From contig PFBU01000088.1 of the NCBI GenBank assembly GCA_002773185.1, positions 1,885-9,866 of the forward strand: a stretch of 7,982 bases of DNA. Direction: 5' to 3'. Of the stretch, positions 1-6,473 are shown piece by piece. The position numbers and the translations under genes are program-made. The stretch's first letter is position 1; each line of letters starts with the position of its first letter. The stretch comes from Candidatus Magasanikbacteria bacterium CG10_big_fil_rev_8_21_14_0_10_36_16 (GTDB lineage Bacteria > Patescibacteriota > Patescibacteriia > Magasanikbacterales > UBA922). The notes under the pieces were generated by a model. That model saw only the letters and a program-made list of their open reading frames with translations. It searched no databases and was not told where the DNA came from.

Positions 1-754
1 GCCTTTTTATTTCAAAATCAATACCACGCTCCACAGCTTTGAAAGAATTAAGATTTTTTAATTCTACTTTGTTATTTAATTTTGTTCCATTTAGTGGCTT
101 GACTACCCCATCAACTATTTCAAAACTACCAACTTCCTGAACAGAGATATTGGCTTCACAACGCATTTGGCCCTTTTCCATATCAGCGTCACTCACACCC
201 AAATAACGCACAATACTGCGTAATTCTTGGCAATAGGTCTTAGCTTCCAGCGCTGATTTGAAATCTGGGTCAGTCACAATCTCAACCAAAGGCACTCCAG
301 CTCGATTGAAATCCACAAGAGTACTTCCTCCCTCTCCATGATTCAACTTCGCAGTATCTTCTTCTAGATGAGCACGAGTAATACCAATCTTAGCTGTATC
401 ACGAATAGTATTTTCTCCAGTAAAATCTAACTCAATGTAGCCATGTTCGGCAATTGGCTCCTCATACTGAGAAATTTGGTAACCTTTTGGTAAATCTGGA
501 TAAAAATAATGTTTACGATCAAACTTGGAAAAATCCAAAATATGACAGTTTAGCGCTTTTCCGACCATGACTGTCCAAGCAATAGCTTTTTTATTGGGTA
601 CTGGCAAAGTACCAGGATGAGCTAGACAAATCTCACAAATGTTCTTATTTGGAGTATCTATATTAGGATTATTAGTACAAGAACAGAACATTTTTGAGTT
701 AGTTTTGAGCTCCACATGCACTTCCATGCCGATAATAGGTACGTATTGTTTCAT
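1..754 (-). CDS. gatB: Asp-tRNA(Asn)/Glu-tRNA(Gln) amidotransferase subunit B, N-terminal part (cut by window edge)
   Basis: GatB is the tRNA-binding kinase subunit of the cytoplasmic GatCAB complex. It phosphorylates the side chain of mischarged Glu-tRNA(Gln) or Asp-tRNA(Asn), which is then amidated with ammonia supplied by GatA. I translated 251 codons from the ATG at 754; no stop occurs before the left edge, so roughly half of a usual ~480-residue GatB is present. Family hallmarks visible: IIGMEVHVELKTNSKMF near residue 7, paired cysteines C24-x-C26 and C40-x-x-C43 (the zinc-site type of GatB), LAHPGTLPVPNK after them, SKFDRKHYFYPDLPKGYQIS, and the VELKNLNSFKAVERG block near the cut end. 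Just before that block there are about ten more residues (EIVDGVVKPLNG region) than in the S. aureus protein as I recall it. No Shine-Dalgarno lies at a useful distance. It is separated from the upstream genes by a terminator and a palindromic repeat, so it probably starts its own transcript. Confidence 0.97.
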   Translation of the reverse strand, partial: MKQYVPIIGMEVHVELKTNSKMFCSCTNNPNIDTPNKNICEICLAHPGTLPVPNKKAIAWTVMVGKALNCHILDFSKFDRKHYFYPDLPKGYQISQYEEPIAEHGYIELDFTGENTIRDTAKIGITRAHLEEDTAKLNHGEGGSTLVDFNRAGVPLVEIVTDPDFKSALEAKTYCQELRSIVRYLGVSDADMEKGQMRCEANISVQEVGSFEIVDGVVKPLNGTKLNNKVELKNLNSFKAVERGIDFEIKR

Positions 755-767
755 AGGTTTAATTTAT

Positions 768-807
768 CCTGAGCGAAGCGAGGGATCCCTGCCTGCCGGC
801 AGGCAGG
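768..807. repeat. GC-rich palindromic repeat (REP-like, Patescibacteria type)
   Basis: In AT-rich surroundings there is a compound element. CCTGAGCGAAGCGAGG (768-783) runs into the 10-bp palindrome AGGGATCCCT (781-790), which runs into a perfect 20-bp palindrome CCTGCCTGCCGGCAGGCAGG (788-807, all ten base pairs matching). It lies in the gap upstream of gatB and could form a strong hairpin in a gatB leader. I know near-identical strings as dispersed intergenic repeats in CPR genomes, often mistranslated as LPAGRQ peptides; copy number here cannot be judged from one window. Confidence 0.8.
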
Positions 808-913
808 TTTCCAAAAACAAAGCATTTTTATTTTATTACCCTTGGCTTTACTCTAAAAAATATTTTTAAATAATTATAAGATAATTTGATTGTAACACGA
901 GATTGGACAAAAG

Positions 914-939
914 AAAAGACCCCTAAAAAGAGATCTTTT
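914..939 (-). terminator. Rho-independent terminator after the membrane-protein gene
   Basis: Read on the minus strand, AAAAGATCTC (939-930), a six-base loop TTTTTA and GGGGTCTTTT (923-914) form a 10-bp stem with two G-U wobbles, followed by CTTTTG. It begins 21 bases beyond the stop of the gene ending at 960. On the plus strand the wobbles become A-C mismatches, so the hairpin favours minus-strand RNA. It closes the thyA-to-membrane-protein run before gatB. Confidence 0.75.
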
Positions 940-959
940 CGTAGTAATCTTTGAAAAAA

Positions 960-1748
960 TCAGACAATTTCTTCCTTTAACAATTCTTGTGGATCTTGTT
1001 GTTTTAAATCACAATATAATACAGTAGGTACTACCATTCCAAAAGGAATAATAGCCAAAGTCAACAAAAGCATAATCACTGTATAAAAAATGGTATTACC
1101 AAAGAGCATACCAAACAACCAATTCAAAACTGCAAAAATGATATAAAGTAAAAATGATGGCAAAAACAAACGGATAAACACCGACCAGACTCTACCTCTA
1201 ACTATTTTTACGCTAGAAACAACAGCCGACAAGCCACGTCCATTTTCCAAAGCCAAATCTACCAAGACAAAAGAAAACCAGATATAAACCAAAACTCCCA
1301 ATAAGATTATCAACCAAAGTCCAATAAAAACTACTACAAAATTAACATAACCCATTATACTAAATAGATAAAAAACGTATAAAATAATAGCTGGGATAGC
1401 CAAAAAAACAAAAGTTGCTAAATTTCTAAAAGTCAAAAAGAAAGAATCTTTGATATTGTTCCAAAATTTTGGTATTGGCTGTCCAAGATAATGTAAGCCG
1501 GCTACTTTTATAAATGACAAACTCAAGATAAAACCTAAAATAGAGAAAAATATAGAAGAAAAAAGATAAATAATAACTTTAACATAAACATTTGGTATCA
1601 AAAGTGACAATAGTGGTTTTGAGGTATTGAAAAAAGATAGAAGCACAGATAAAAACAAAAATACCAATAAATAAGGAACAAATTTTTTCAAAGTACTAAA
1701 GTAAACATGAAAACTTTTTACAATAAGACTACCAATAGGAGGTACCAT
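960..1748 (-). CDS. Polytopic membrane protein of unknown function, about six TM segments
   Basis: 262 residues, strongly hydrophobic, with probable membrane segments near residues 24-41, 56-82, 109-132, 135-163, 188-212 and 217-246. Both ends are polar and the C-terminal tail is charged (DLKQQDPQELLKEE). There is no cleavable signal peptide. A short polar loop at 164-187 (LALENGRGLSAVVSSVKIVR) with a following hydrophobic helix resembles small bacterial membrane proteins related to the membrane domain of glycerophosphodiester phosphodiesterases; that is a weak resemblance from memory and I assign no activity. The start ATG lies only 9 bases after the tmk-like stop, so it is very likely the last gene of that transcript, and a terminator follows 21 bases after its stop. 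No Shine-Dalgarno is seen. Its link to nucleotide synthesis, if any, is unknown; it may simply ride in the operon. Confidence 0.85.
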   Translation of the reverse strand: MVPPIGSLIVKSFHVYFSTLKKFVPYLLVFLFLSVLLSFFNTSKPLLSLLIPNVYVKVIIYLFSSIFFSILGFILSLSFIKVAGLHYLGQPIPKFWNNIKDSFFLTFRNLATFVFLAIPAIILYVFYLFSIMGYVNFVVVFIGLWLIILLGVLVYIWFSFVLVDLALENGRGLSAVVSSVKIVRGRVWSVFIRLFLPSFLLYIIFAVLNWLFGMLFGNTIFYTVIMLLLTLAIIPFGMVVPTVLYCDLKQQDPQELLKEEIV

Positions 1749-1757
1749 AAAATTATT

Positions 1758-2345
1758 TTAAATTAATTTTTTTATTTCTTCCCATAGTATAGCATGAATT
1801 TCAGGAATTGTTAAATTAGCATTGATTTTTTTCCAGTCTAATTCTTCACCTATTCTCAAATGAGCTTGTCTAACTTTTTCTAACAATTCTTCATCAGTTT
1901 CATGCTTATGATTTTTTTCGGTACTTTCTGTAAAACGTTCTCCATCAAAAAGAAAATCTAGATCTTCTTTTAATAAGTGCGAGTTGATTAATTTCAAATA
2001 TTCTTCATCAACTCCAGCGCCAATTCCCCAACAAATTCCTGTGCCAGTATAGTCTTCGGCAATAATATTGACACCACTTTCTAACTTCTCTTTCAAAGTT
2101 GATTCATATTGGGTACGGTTTAGTGCATAAATAGTTTGAATCTCACGAGGTGCCAAATTATATTTATTACCTTCACGCAAATAATTATTCAAAATTTTTC
2201 CAGAAGGATCCAAATCATAAACTGGATATTTCATGTATTCAGCCTTGTGACCTTCACTCTGTAATTTTTCCACCAACAATTTAGCTTGAGTAGTTTTACC
2301 CAAATTGTTTATACCGTGCAATACTACAAATAAACCTTTTTTCAT
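1758..2345 (-). CDS. tmk: Thymidylate kinase-like protein (divergent Tmk)
   Basis: Thymidylate kinase converts dTMP plus ATP to dTDP, the step after ThyA. The 195-residue length fits the family (~200). Visible features: Walker A GINNLGKTT at 11-19 with K17, followed by QAKLL; a YPVYDLDPSG block at 40-49 in the place of the Tmk YP...SG motif; hydrophobic strand plus EDYTGTGICWG (97-107) where Tmk has DRY..S..AYQG; LDFLFDG (129-135) at the usual DL.FLLD strand; and a charged LID-like stretch around 138-160. Three positions are odd: the usual FEG.DG.GKTT reads LHGINNLGKTT, so the loop Asp is Asn13, and the DR(Y/H) Arg that contacts the dTMP phosphate aligns with Asp98. Context (37 bases after the DHFR gene, next but one to thyA) supports Tmk. 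The substitutions leave room for a changed substrate. A weak AAGAAG-type ribosome site precedes the ATG. Confidence 0.82.
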   Translation of the reverse strand: MKKGLFVVLHGINNLGKTTQAKLLVEKLQSEGHKAEYMKYPVYDLDPSGKILNNYLREGNKYNLAPREIQTIYALNRTQYESTLKEKLESGVNIIAEDYTGTGICWGIGAGVDEEYLKLINSHLLKEDLDFLFDGERFTESTEKNHKHETDEELLEKVRQAHLRIGEELDWKKINANLTIPEIHAILWEEIKKLI

Positions 2346-2382
2346 AAACTATCTTCTTTAAAAAATTATCTCAATTGTATCT

Positions 2383-2853
2383 CTATTTATGAGAATATTT
2401 TACAAAACTAAAATATTCTCTATTATCTCTATCCACTTCCTGCCAAATATTTTTATCAATCTCTGGAAAAAAAGTATCACCATCTACAAACTGATGAACT
2501 TCAGTAATAAATAATTGATCAGCTTTATCAATCGTTTGTTTATAAATACTAGCTCCTCCAATTATAAATACATTTTCACTTTTATATTTTTCAAGAGCTT
2601 CATCAATTGATGAATATATTTCAACATTTTCAGGAACTTCATAATTTTCATCGCGTGTTACCACAATATTTTTGCGATTGGACAATGGACGAAATTTGAC
2701 TGGGATAGATTCCCAAGTATTACGGCCCATAAGAACAATACTACCACTCGTAACATCTTTGAAATGTTTCATATCTTCTCTAATATTCCAAGGCAAAGCA
2801 TTGTTTTTTCCAATGCAATTATTTTCTGAAATAGCGACGATAATTGAAAGCAT
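2383..2853 (-). CDS. folA: Dihydrofolate reductase
   Basis: Reduces 7,8-dihydrofolate to tetrahydrofolate with NADPH, regenerating the cofactor that ThyA oxidises. At 156 residues it has the normal chromosomal DHFR length. Family landmarks in order: IIVAISENNCIGKNNALPW at 4-22 (strand A and the Met20-type loop), acidic D27 in the active site (REDMKHF), LMGRNTWESIP at 41-51 with the NADPH-binding arginine region, NIVVTRDENY at 62-71, IIGGASIYKQ at 97-106 (the GG pair that binds the cofactor), T117 and the C-terminal FSFVKYSHK strand. The gene starts 12 bases after the thyA stop, the common thyA-folA order, so the two are almost certainly co-transcribed. No Shine-Dalgarno precedes the ATG. No key residue appears missing. 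Confidence 0.97.
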   Translation of the reverse strand: MLSIIVAISENNCIGKNNALPWNIREDMKHFKDVTSGSIVLMGRNTWESIPVKFRPLSNRKNIVVTRDENYEVPENVEIYSSIDEALEKYKSENVFIIGGASIYKQTIDKADQLFITEVHQFVDGDTFFPEIDKNIWQEVDRDNREYFSFVKYSHK

Positions 2854-2865
2854 AAATTTTTATTA

Positions 2866-3738
2866 TTAAACAGCAATATCAAATTTAATTCTGTCAAAAC
2901 TTTCATAAACAACAACTTTGGTATCTTCAGCTTTCCAATCGAAAATAGAGGTAAAGTTTGTAGTTTCTAATTTTGGTAATTGATACTTATTTGGATCACG
3001 ACTCAGTTGTTCTTTGGCACCTTCCGTATGGTTTTTGTAAATATGAGTATCACCCAAAAAACCAACCAAACGACCCTCACCTAAACCAGCTTCTTTAGCT
3101 AAAAGATGTAATAACAAGCCATAACTAGCAATATTAAAAGGAAGACCAAGCATTGTATCCACTGATCTTTGATTCCACATTAGATTCAATTTGTTATCAG
3201 TCACTGTTACTTGAAAAGCATAATGACAAGGAGGAAGAGCCATTTTAGCAGCATCCATAGGGTTCCAAGCACTCACGACCATTCTTCTATCATCTGGTTT
3301 GTTTTTCAAACTTTCTACCACATATTTTAGTTGGTCAAAACCTTGTCCAGAATAATTGCTATCATAGTTATAATAAGGAGCACCAAAATGTCGCCATTGA
3401 AAACCATAAACAGGACCTAAATCTCTTTCTTCTGCCATTCTTTTTTTACTTATCTCATCATGTCCATAAAGTGCTTTTTCAGGATTTGACCATTCATCCC
3501 AAATATGACAATTTCTATCAATCAACCATTGTTTGTCAGTGATTCCTTTGATAAAAAATTCTAATTCTGTTGAGATTACTTTGAAAGGCATTTTCTTGGT
3601 TACTAAAAGAGGAAAACCAATACTCATGTCGTGTTCAAAAATAACACCTGATATAGAAATTGTACCAGTTCCTGTTCTGTCTGTTTTTTCTATTCCACTA
3701 TCTAATATTTTTTTGACAATGTCTAGATATGACTTCAT
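2866..3738 (-). CDS. thyA: Thymidylate synthase (ThyA type)
   Basis: Methylates dUMP to dTMP using methylene-tetrahydrofolate, releasing dihydrofolate for the DHFR encoded next. All main ThyA features are present in its 290 residues: R21 in DRTGTGT for the phosphate, the W80-D81-E82-W83 region, GPVYGFQWRHFGA at 108-120, the second phosphate pair R151-R152, catalytic C171 in LPPCHYAFQ, the RSVDTMLGLPFNIASY block (D194, N202), and GDTHIYKNH with H232 and Y234. The C-terminus DIAV replaces the usual (P)VAI-like tail and still ends in a small hydrophobic residue, as the closing tail requires. The start codon ATG shares ATGA with the TGA of the upstream repeat-protein gene, indicating translational coupling. 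No Shine-Dalgarno is seen in the overlap region. Confidence 0.98.
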   Translation of the reverse strand: MKSYLDIVKKILDSGIEKTDRTGTGTISISGVIFEHDMSIGFPLLVTKKMPFKVISTELEFFIKGITDKQWLIDRNCHIWDEWSNPEKALYGHDEISKKRMAEERDLGPVYGFQWRHFGAPYYNYDSNYSGQGFDQLKYVVESLKNKPDDRRMVVSAWNPMDAAKMALPPCHYAFQVTVTDNKLNLMWNQRSVDTMLGLPFNIASYGLLLHLLAKEAGLGEGRLVGFLGDTHIYKNHTEGAKEQLSRDPNKYQLPKLETTNFTSIFDWKAEDTKVVVYESFDRIKFDIAV

Positions 3739-5759
3739 AGAAATAAAATTTGGTTACTGTTTTCTTTAATCTGTTTATAAGCCTCCTTTATTTGATTTGG
3801 ATCTTCAAAATGATTTTTAGCATCCGTCACATTCCAATCATTTATTTTTCTTCTTACGTCATGCAGAACTTTATTAGACACTCCATCAGTTTCTTCTTCT
3901 TTCAAAATATCTGCAATATTTTTTATTTGCTCAGCCACGACAGGATGTTCTGCTTCTAACACTTGATTATAAGCATCTATTGTTTTTTCTTTATTACCAA
4001 AATAATCAACTGAATCTTTAATGTTTTGTTCATTTATCAAATCCTTAATTTTTTTAGCAGTAACACCAGAAAAATTTTCTTCCTTAGGGAAGGTCTCTTT
4101 TATAATGTTTTTTATTTTTTGAATTTGTTCTTTTTCTATATTAGAAAATTCTTTGTTTTCATTGGTATCACCTACAGAACCATCACCATATTCTCCATTT
4201 TTTTCTCCACTAGCAACTGATTCTTCGCTATCATTAGCTCCTTTACCATTATTTTCTAAAACGGAGTCTTCTCCATCATCACTACCTTTTTGTCTAACTT
4301 CTACTGTCAAGGGTGGGGGAATATCCTTTTGTTTAAATTCTTGTTTATTCTCTGTCGTTACTATGCTCAAATTTTTTTCCATCAAGTTTACAGCCCTGTT
4401 CAATTCTTCTCCATCTGTCAAATATCCTTTCCTTATATTCTTAATAATAATATCTAACCCGTCTTCCACATTGTCTAATTCATTCAAAAAAAGATTCAAA
4501 TTTTTGATACCTTTTATTTCATCTTCTGATAAATTTTCTAAAGAAGTTACAATTTTATCAAACTTGTGTTTGATACTTTCTCCATTTAAAAAAACATCTT
4601 CTAATTTAGTCTGTATTTCCTGAGTAAGATTTTTTACTCTTTCTTTTATTTCATTTATCTGTTCATTTTCTACCTCAGGTCCTTCCTTCTTTCTTGGCTT
4701 AATTACTGATTCTACATTACCACTATTATCACTTGGTGTTTTTTCTTTTGATGTAGCTTGATTTGTATTAAAAGATTTATTTTTTTCCTCTTGTTTTCTT
4801 GCATATCCTTCATCGTCTTTTACTATTTGTTCGTGAACTTGCTTGAAAGCTTCTTTTATTTGGTTTGGGTCTTGAAAATGATCTTTGCTATCCGCTACAT
4901 TCCATTCATTTATTTTCTCTCTTATCCCTTCAGCATAGCGATCTTCATCGTCTTCAGGCAATTGTATTCCTGATTCTACTAATACATCCTTTATTTTATT
5001 TCGTTGTTCGTTTTGAATCCTCAATGACTCCGATACCTCAGGGCTAATGATTCTTTTGTTTTGAACAGGCTCACTCTCTCTTGCATTAGTAGCCTGGACA
5101 GTCTCTACCGGTGTTTTACCAAAATTTTCCAAAGTAGCTTTTGCTTCCTCATAGGTAACAAAATATTGAGGGTCTTGACCATTTACCTCAAAAACAAAAT
5201 TAGTTCCCTCTGGACCTTCTCCAGGATTCTTTGGGTGAACCAACATATGAGTTCCAGGAACTTCTTTTGGAGGGACTCTTCTTGGTTCGGGTGCAATATT
5301 GATATTTGCAGTTGTTGTTTTTTCAGCAGTCACCTTGCCATCTTCGACAGTGCCTGAAAAAATTTTGTACTCTGCCAAAGACCCCATAGCTTTTTTAGAG
5401 GCTAAATTGACTTCTTCTTTCAGAGCCTGAGCCTCGGTAGATAATTCATCATCGCCTCCTAGAGCTTCAATTTCTACTTGCAAAGCATCAATGGCTTTTC
5501 CATCTTGTACAGCCGAATCAACCATTGTATCCTCCACATCTGTTTGAACATCTTTTAGCATCTCTCCTGCCTGTTCATTTTCCGCAGGTACTTCAATTTG
5601 ATCTTTACTTTCTAGATAAGCCACTTCTTTTTCCCATCTTTTACCTTTACCAAATTTATCCAAAAATTTATCCCAAAGACCTGGCTTTTTTACCTCTGCC
5701 TTTGGAACTTCTGATGTTTCTTTTTGTTTTGGAACTTCTAAGTTTGTTGTCATATTCAT
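3735..5759 (-). CDS. Large acidic coiled-coil/repeat protein of unknown function, coupled to thyA
   Basis: I do not recognise this protein. Numbering from an in-frame TTG at 5768 gives 677 residues; I prefer the ATG at 5759 (residue 4), which has GGA six bases upstream, or the ATG at 5753. It is hydrophilic, acidic, without signal peptide or membrane segment, so probably cytoplasmic. Regions: a basic Trp-containing patch (GLWDKFLDKFGKGKRWEKE, 30-48); helical acidic stretch 50-130; a possibly folded piece 170-216 (PGTHMLVHP...YFVTYEEAKATLENFG); repeat A around 253-316; a helical, charged middle 365-470; a Gly/Asp/Ser/Glu-rich linker 494-540; then repeats B (545-608) and C (610-672) up to the stop. 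Repeat consensus: EQ..KIK....., then IN(E/D).N(V/I).D(S/A)..(H/Y)F and, near the end, A(Y/F).Q. The last codon overlaps thyA by ATGA. A scaffold for the dTMP enzymes is possible but purely inferred. Confidence 0.85.
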   Translation of the reverse strand: MNMTTNLEVPKQKETSEVPKAEVKKPGLWDKFLDKFGKGKRWEKEVAYLESKDQIEVPAENEQAGEMLKDVQTDVEDTMVDSAVQDGKAIDALQVEIEALGGDDELSTEAQALKEEVNLASKKAMGSLAEYKIFSGTVEDGKVTAEKTTTANINIAPEPRRVPPKEVPGTHMLVHPKNPGEGPEGTNFVFEVNGQDPQYFVTYEEAKATLENFGKTPVETVQATNARESEPVQNKRIISPEVSESLRIQNEQRNKIKDVLVESGIQLPEDDEDRYAEGIREKINEWNVADSKDHFQDPNQIKEAFKQVHEQIVKDDEGYARKQEEKNKSFNTNQATSKEKTPSDNSGNVESVIKPRKKEGPEVENEQINEIKERVKNLTQEIQTKLEDVFLNGESIKHKFDKIVTSLENLSEDEIKGIKNLNLFLNELDNVEDGLDIIIKNIRKGYLTDGEELNRAVNLMEKNLSIVTTENKQEFKQKDIPPPLTVEVRQKGSDDGEDSVLENNGKGANDSEESVASGEKNGEYGDGSVGDTNENKEFSNIEKEQIQKIKNIIKETFPKEENFSGVTAKKIKDLINEQNIKDSVDYFGNKEKTIDAYNQVLEAEHPVVAEQIKNIADILKEEETDGVSNKVLHDVRRKINDWNVTDAKNHFEDPNQIKEAYKQIKENSNQILFL
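3771..3848 (-). repeat. Repeat C core in the acidic protein gene
   Basis: Codes for the 26 residues from KINDWNVTDAKNHF to IKEAYKQ (641-666). It matches repeat A core (4839-4916) at 20 of 26 residues, and the similarity is also clear in DNA. It sits at the extreme C-terminus, ending 11 residues before the stop that overlaps thyA. Confidence 0.85.
3963..4043 (-). repeat. Repeat B core in the acidic protein gene (degenerate copy)
   Basis: Codes for DLINEQNIKDSVDYF through IDAYNQ (576-602). Over the 26 aligned residues from LIN it keeps 10 identities with repeat A and 8 with C. It retains the I-N, N, D, F, A and Q framework but lacks the DPNQIKE stretch. Its leading helix (KEQIQKIKNIIKE) matches those before A and C. 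Confidence 0.6.
4839..4916 (-). repeat. Repeat A core in the acidic protein gene
   Basis: Codes for KINEWNVADSKDHF through IKEAFKQ (285-310), preceded by the helix NEQRNKIKDVLVE. It is separated from repeats B and C by more than 200 residues of helical and low-complexity sequence, so the copies are dispersed and not simply tandem. Confidence 0.85.
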
Positions 5760-5791
5760 ATAATCCAATTAAGTATTATTAATAAAAAATC

Positions 5792-5965
5792 TTATAATTC
5801 AGAAATCTTTTTTCTTACTTCTTCTATTTCTTTGTTAGTTTTCTTCTGGCACACTTTCTTTTGCAAGTCTTTTATTTTACTTTTTATTTCTTTGTCTTTC
5901 TTTTGAAATGAAGAAAAAATATTCATAGTTTTATTCAAAATATTTTTCAAAGAGGCTTTGTTCAT
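5792..5965 (-). CDS. Small Lys-rich coiled-coil protein (57 aa), hypothetical
   Basis: A short ORF from ATG at 5965 to TAA at 5792, found by reading the gap between dut and the large repeat protein. The product starts MNKASLKNILNKTMNIFSSF and continues as a charged helix; 16 Lys and 1 Arg against 7 acidic residues give a net charge near +10. Hydrophobic residues I27, I31, L34, V38, I47, V50, I54 and L57 follow 3-4 spacing, as in a coiled coil. There is one cysteine, C39. It ends 32 bases before the preferred start of the acidic protein, same strand, so the two are probably co-transcribed. No Shine-Dalgarno, but neither do most neighbours have one. I recognise no family. AT-rich DNA easily yields Lys-rich open frames, so a chance ORF remains possible. 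Confidence 0.55.
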   Translation of the reverse strand: MNKASLKNILNKTMNIFSSFQKKDKEIKSKIKDLQKKVCQKKTNKEIEEVRKKISEL

Positions 5966-6000
5966 AAGATATATAATTAAACTTTATTTTAAAAATTTTT

Positions 6001-6040
6001 TCCGCGTCTATCCGCGTAAAAGTCAGCGCAAGTCAGCGTC
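6001..6040. repeat. 10-bp periodic GC-rich element (TCCGCGTNNA x2, AGTCAGCGNN x2)
   Basis: Four consecutive 10-base blocks: tccgcgtcta, tccgcgtaaa, agtcagcgca, agtcagcgtc. Two near-identical pairs sit head to tail in otherwise AT-rich DNA. The dut stop codon (6039-6041, TCA on plus) uses the last two bases of the element, so the repeat abuts or replaced the original end of dut. Similar CCGCGT/GTCAGCG strings occur as dispersed intergenic repeats in Patescibacteria as I remember them. On minus-strand RNA a small CGCG/CGCG hairpin could form before an A/U-rich run, too weak to call a terminator. Confidence 0.65.
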
Positions 6041-6473
6041 AAAACGAACCCGTACTCCCAAATCCTCCCCTGTTCCCTTCTTCCATTTTTTCTACTTCTA
6101 CAAAATTACCACTATCAATACGTATAAACATACCTTGGGCGATACGTTCACCTTTTTCTACCACTACTTCTTCATCGGTAAAATTGTAAACTGACAATAA
6201 TATTTCATCATTTTCACCACAATAATCTCGATCAATAGTACCAACACCATTGGCGAGCATCAGACCTTTTTTCTTAGCCAAACTAGAACGTGCGGACAAA
6301 ATAAGTCCATGACTTTCTGGTGTTTTGATAATGAAATTACTAGGCAAAAGTGCCAAAGATTTTGGTGCAATTTTCATTTCTTCACGAGAATACATATCAA
6401 AAGCAATCGAGCCTGATGTTTTGTATTCAGGCATTGGCAGACTTTTATCAACACGTTTAATTTTTATGTCCAT
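6039..6473 (-). CDS. dut: dUTP diphosphatase (trimeric dUTPase)
   Basis: Hydrolyses dUTP to dUMP and pyrophosphate, keeping uracil out of DNA and feeding ThyA. Its 144 residues have the usual length and all five dUTPase motifs: I at SGSIAFDMY (20-28), II at ARSSLA (61-66), III at GVGTIDRDYCGE (76-87) with catalytic-type D81 and the Y84 that stacks on the base, IV at KGERIAQ (107-113), and V at NRGGFGSTG (134-142) with the Phe that closes over the substrate. Only two residues follow motif V, and the TGA stop partly lies in a GC-rich repeat element. The ATG overlaps the upstream kinase gene by 17 bases, so the pair are probably translated from one mRNA. No Shine-Dalgarno is seen. Confidence 0.97.
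   Translation of the reverse strand: MDIKIKRVDKSLPMPEYKTSGSIAFDMYSREEMKIAPKSLALLPSNFIIKTPESHGLILSARSSLAKKKGLMLANGVGTIDRDYCGENDEILLSVYNFTDEEVVVEKGERIAQGMFIRIDSGNFVEVEKMEEGNRGGFGSTGSF

Noticed and set aside
639..869. Plus-strand 76-aa open frame containing YPERSEGSLPAGRQ
   Set aside because: It is antisense to the N-terminus of gatB and then reads through the palindromic repeat; LPAGRQ is the translation of the repeat, not a protein motif.
873..878. TATAAT on the minus strand as a gatB promoter
   Set aside because: The -10 is perfect, but the 17-base position upstream reads TCGTGT, a poor -35, and the region is AT-rich. A gatB promoter must be near here, but this site alone is not enough.
4153..4623. 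156-aa plus-strand open frame, Ser/Pro/Phe-rich
   Set aside because: Lies wholly inside the coding strand shadow of the large acidic protein, whose repeats and reading frame are convincing; no start signal or family features.
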